Below are positions 49,640 through 64,000 of a stretch of 64,000 bases of DNA, piece by piece. Made by a program: the position numbers and the translations under genes. The notes beneath the pieces were generated by a model that was not told where the DNA came from, made no database searches, and saw nothing but the letters and a program-made list of their open reading frames with translations. Origin of the DNA: Xyrauchen texanus (taxonomy: Eukaryota; Chordata; Actinopteri; Cypriniformes; Catostomidae); assembly GCF_025860055.1 (NCBI RefSeq), contig NC_068317.1, forward strand, positions 22,929,485-22,993,484, written 5' to 3'. Position 1 is the first letter of the stretch, and each line of letters opens with the position of its first letter.

Positions 49640-50260
49640 GTTAAACTGCAGGCCTAATGTTACCTGAGCTCATGAGTATCACCATGTATAATTCATCTAC
49701 TCAGTAATCTACTCACCCTCAGAGAAGGAACCTGACTCCATTAGCCTGTCTACCTGCACTGAAGAAGGACACAAATTTGGAATCTGTTCACTTGAACAGG
49801 TAAGAAAGCCAATGAATGGCCTACTATGGGATTTACTTCACAATTGATGTAATGATACCAGTTTTTGCTTAACACTTTCAGCAGTCAGCCACTGTAAACC
49901 TCCAGAGAGATCTGAAGGCTATATAATTCATTGATCTATTTAATATTCAATGAATGCTCATTACGAAAGATGGAATTATTCAAGCGTAGGGGTTGGAAGT
50001 TATCAAAGAATTTATGTCAAAACCTTGTATTGTATATTATCTTCTTACCTGCTATAACCTTGAAGTTGATGTTAGTGCTTTCAAACAGCAGGACTGGTTT
50101 AGAATTATTGTCGACAAGGTTGGTATGTGTATACCAGTTGACACAAGGTCTACGTTGATGTGTAAAAGAGTGAAGTTATTATGACACACAAACCAAAAGT
50201 CAATTGTATCTGACTTACCACACAGGAGAACCTGACCTACTGTCTTATACAATTTACTGA
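49640..50260. other. Region upstream of dnajc5b exon 1, no feature proven
   Basis: This is where a noncoding 5' exon and promoter of dnajc5b would be looked for first. It is not CpG-rich and shows no TATA or CCAAT cluster. Open frames here are short and lack domains. Confidence 0.4.
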
Positions 50261-50303
50261 AGGTTTATTTGTTTTTTTGATGTGAAGGTAATGGTTTAAG
50301 ACC

Positions 50304-64000
<13,697 letters not shown>

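Overview
The window is vertebrate nuclear DNA from a ray-finned fish, most likely a cyprinid (carp, goldfish or barb lineage). The evidence is spliced vertebrate genes with GT-AG introns, Sleeping Beauty-like and other Tc1 transposons, L2 and Tx1 LINEs, tRNA-derived SINEs, long CA/GT tracts, and at least ten copies of a palindromic 'GGGATAGTTCACCC...ACTCACCCTCATG' MITE that I recognise from cyprinids. The species call is inference; the gene calls rest on exon-by-exon matches.

Two genes lie head to head. On the minus strand, 154-42893 holds the 5' part of pde7a (cAMP-specific phosphodiesterase 7A). Six coding exons can be placed (42756-42893, 7782-7842, 4540-4629, 775-926, 468-531, 154-249). 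All splice phases agree and they encode about 200 N-terminal residues; the rest of the catalytic domain lies left of the window. Intron 1 is about 35 kb. On the plus strand, from 50304 to beyond the right edge, is a DNAJC5/cysteine-string-protein gene, called dnajc5b from sequence and from the PDE7A-DNAJC5B neighbourhood known in mammals (exons 50304-50410, 57564-57777, 63943-64000 and onward). The start codons are 7.4 kb apart. A CpG-rich stretch with several CCAAT boxes (about 42.5-44.0 kb) is the likely pde7a promoter.

Most of the rest is transposable elements, many nested. Between 9.9 and 12.7 kb a hAT element with a perfect 8-bp target duplication sits inside a Sleeping Beauty-like Tc1 relic. 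A Tc1 with long inverted repeats lies at 31483-33065. A hAT with a perfect 8-bp target duplication (33681-39716) contains another hAT-like element, which contains a Tc1, plus a pogo-like element that itself contains an inverted-repeat element. A deleted Tc1 at 46487-47628 is bracketed by long compound microsatellites. At 52475-56136 an L2 LINE sits in an inverted-repeat element that sits in a MITE. At 56729-57390 a Tc1/mariner-type MITE contains another MITE. At 58.86-63.5 kb, in dnajc5b intron 2, there is a large near-perfect inverted duplication interrupted by a Tx1-type LINE with a 17-bp target duplication.

I see no bacterial, viral, CRISPR or defence system. The least ordinary structures are the 59-63.5 kb inverted duplication, which looks like a template-switch rearrangement, and the nested hAT block at 33.7-39.7 kb.
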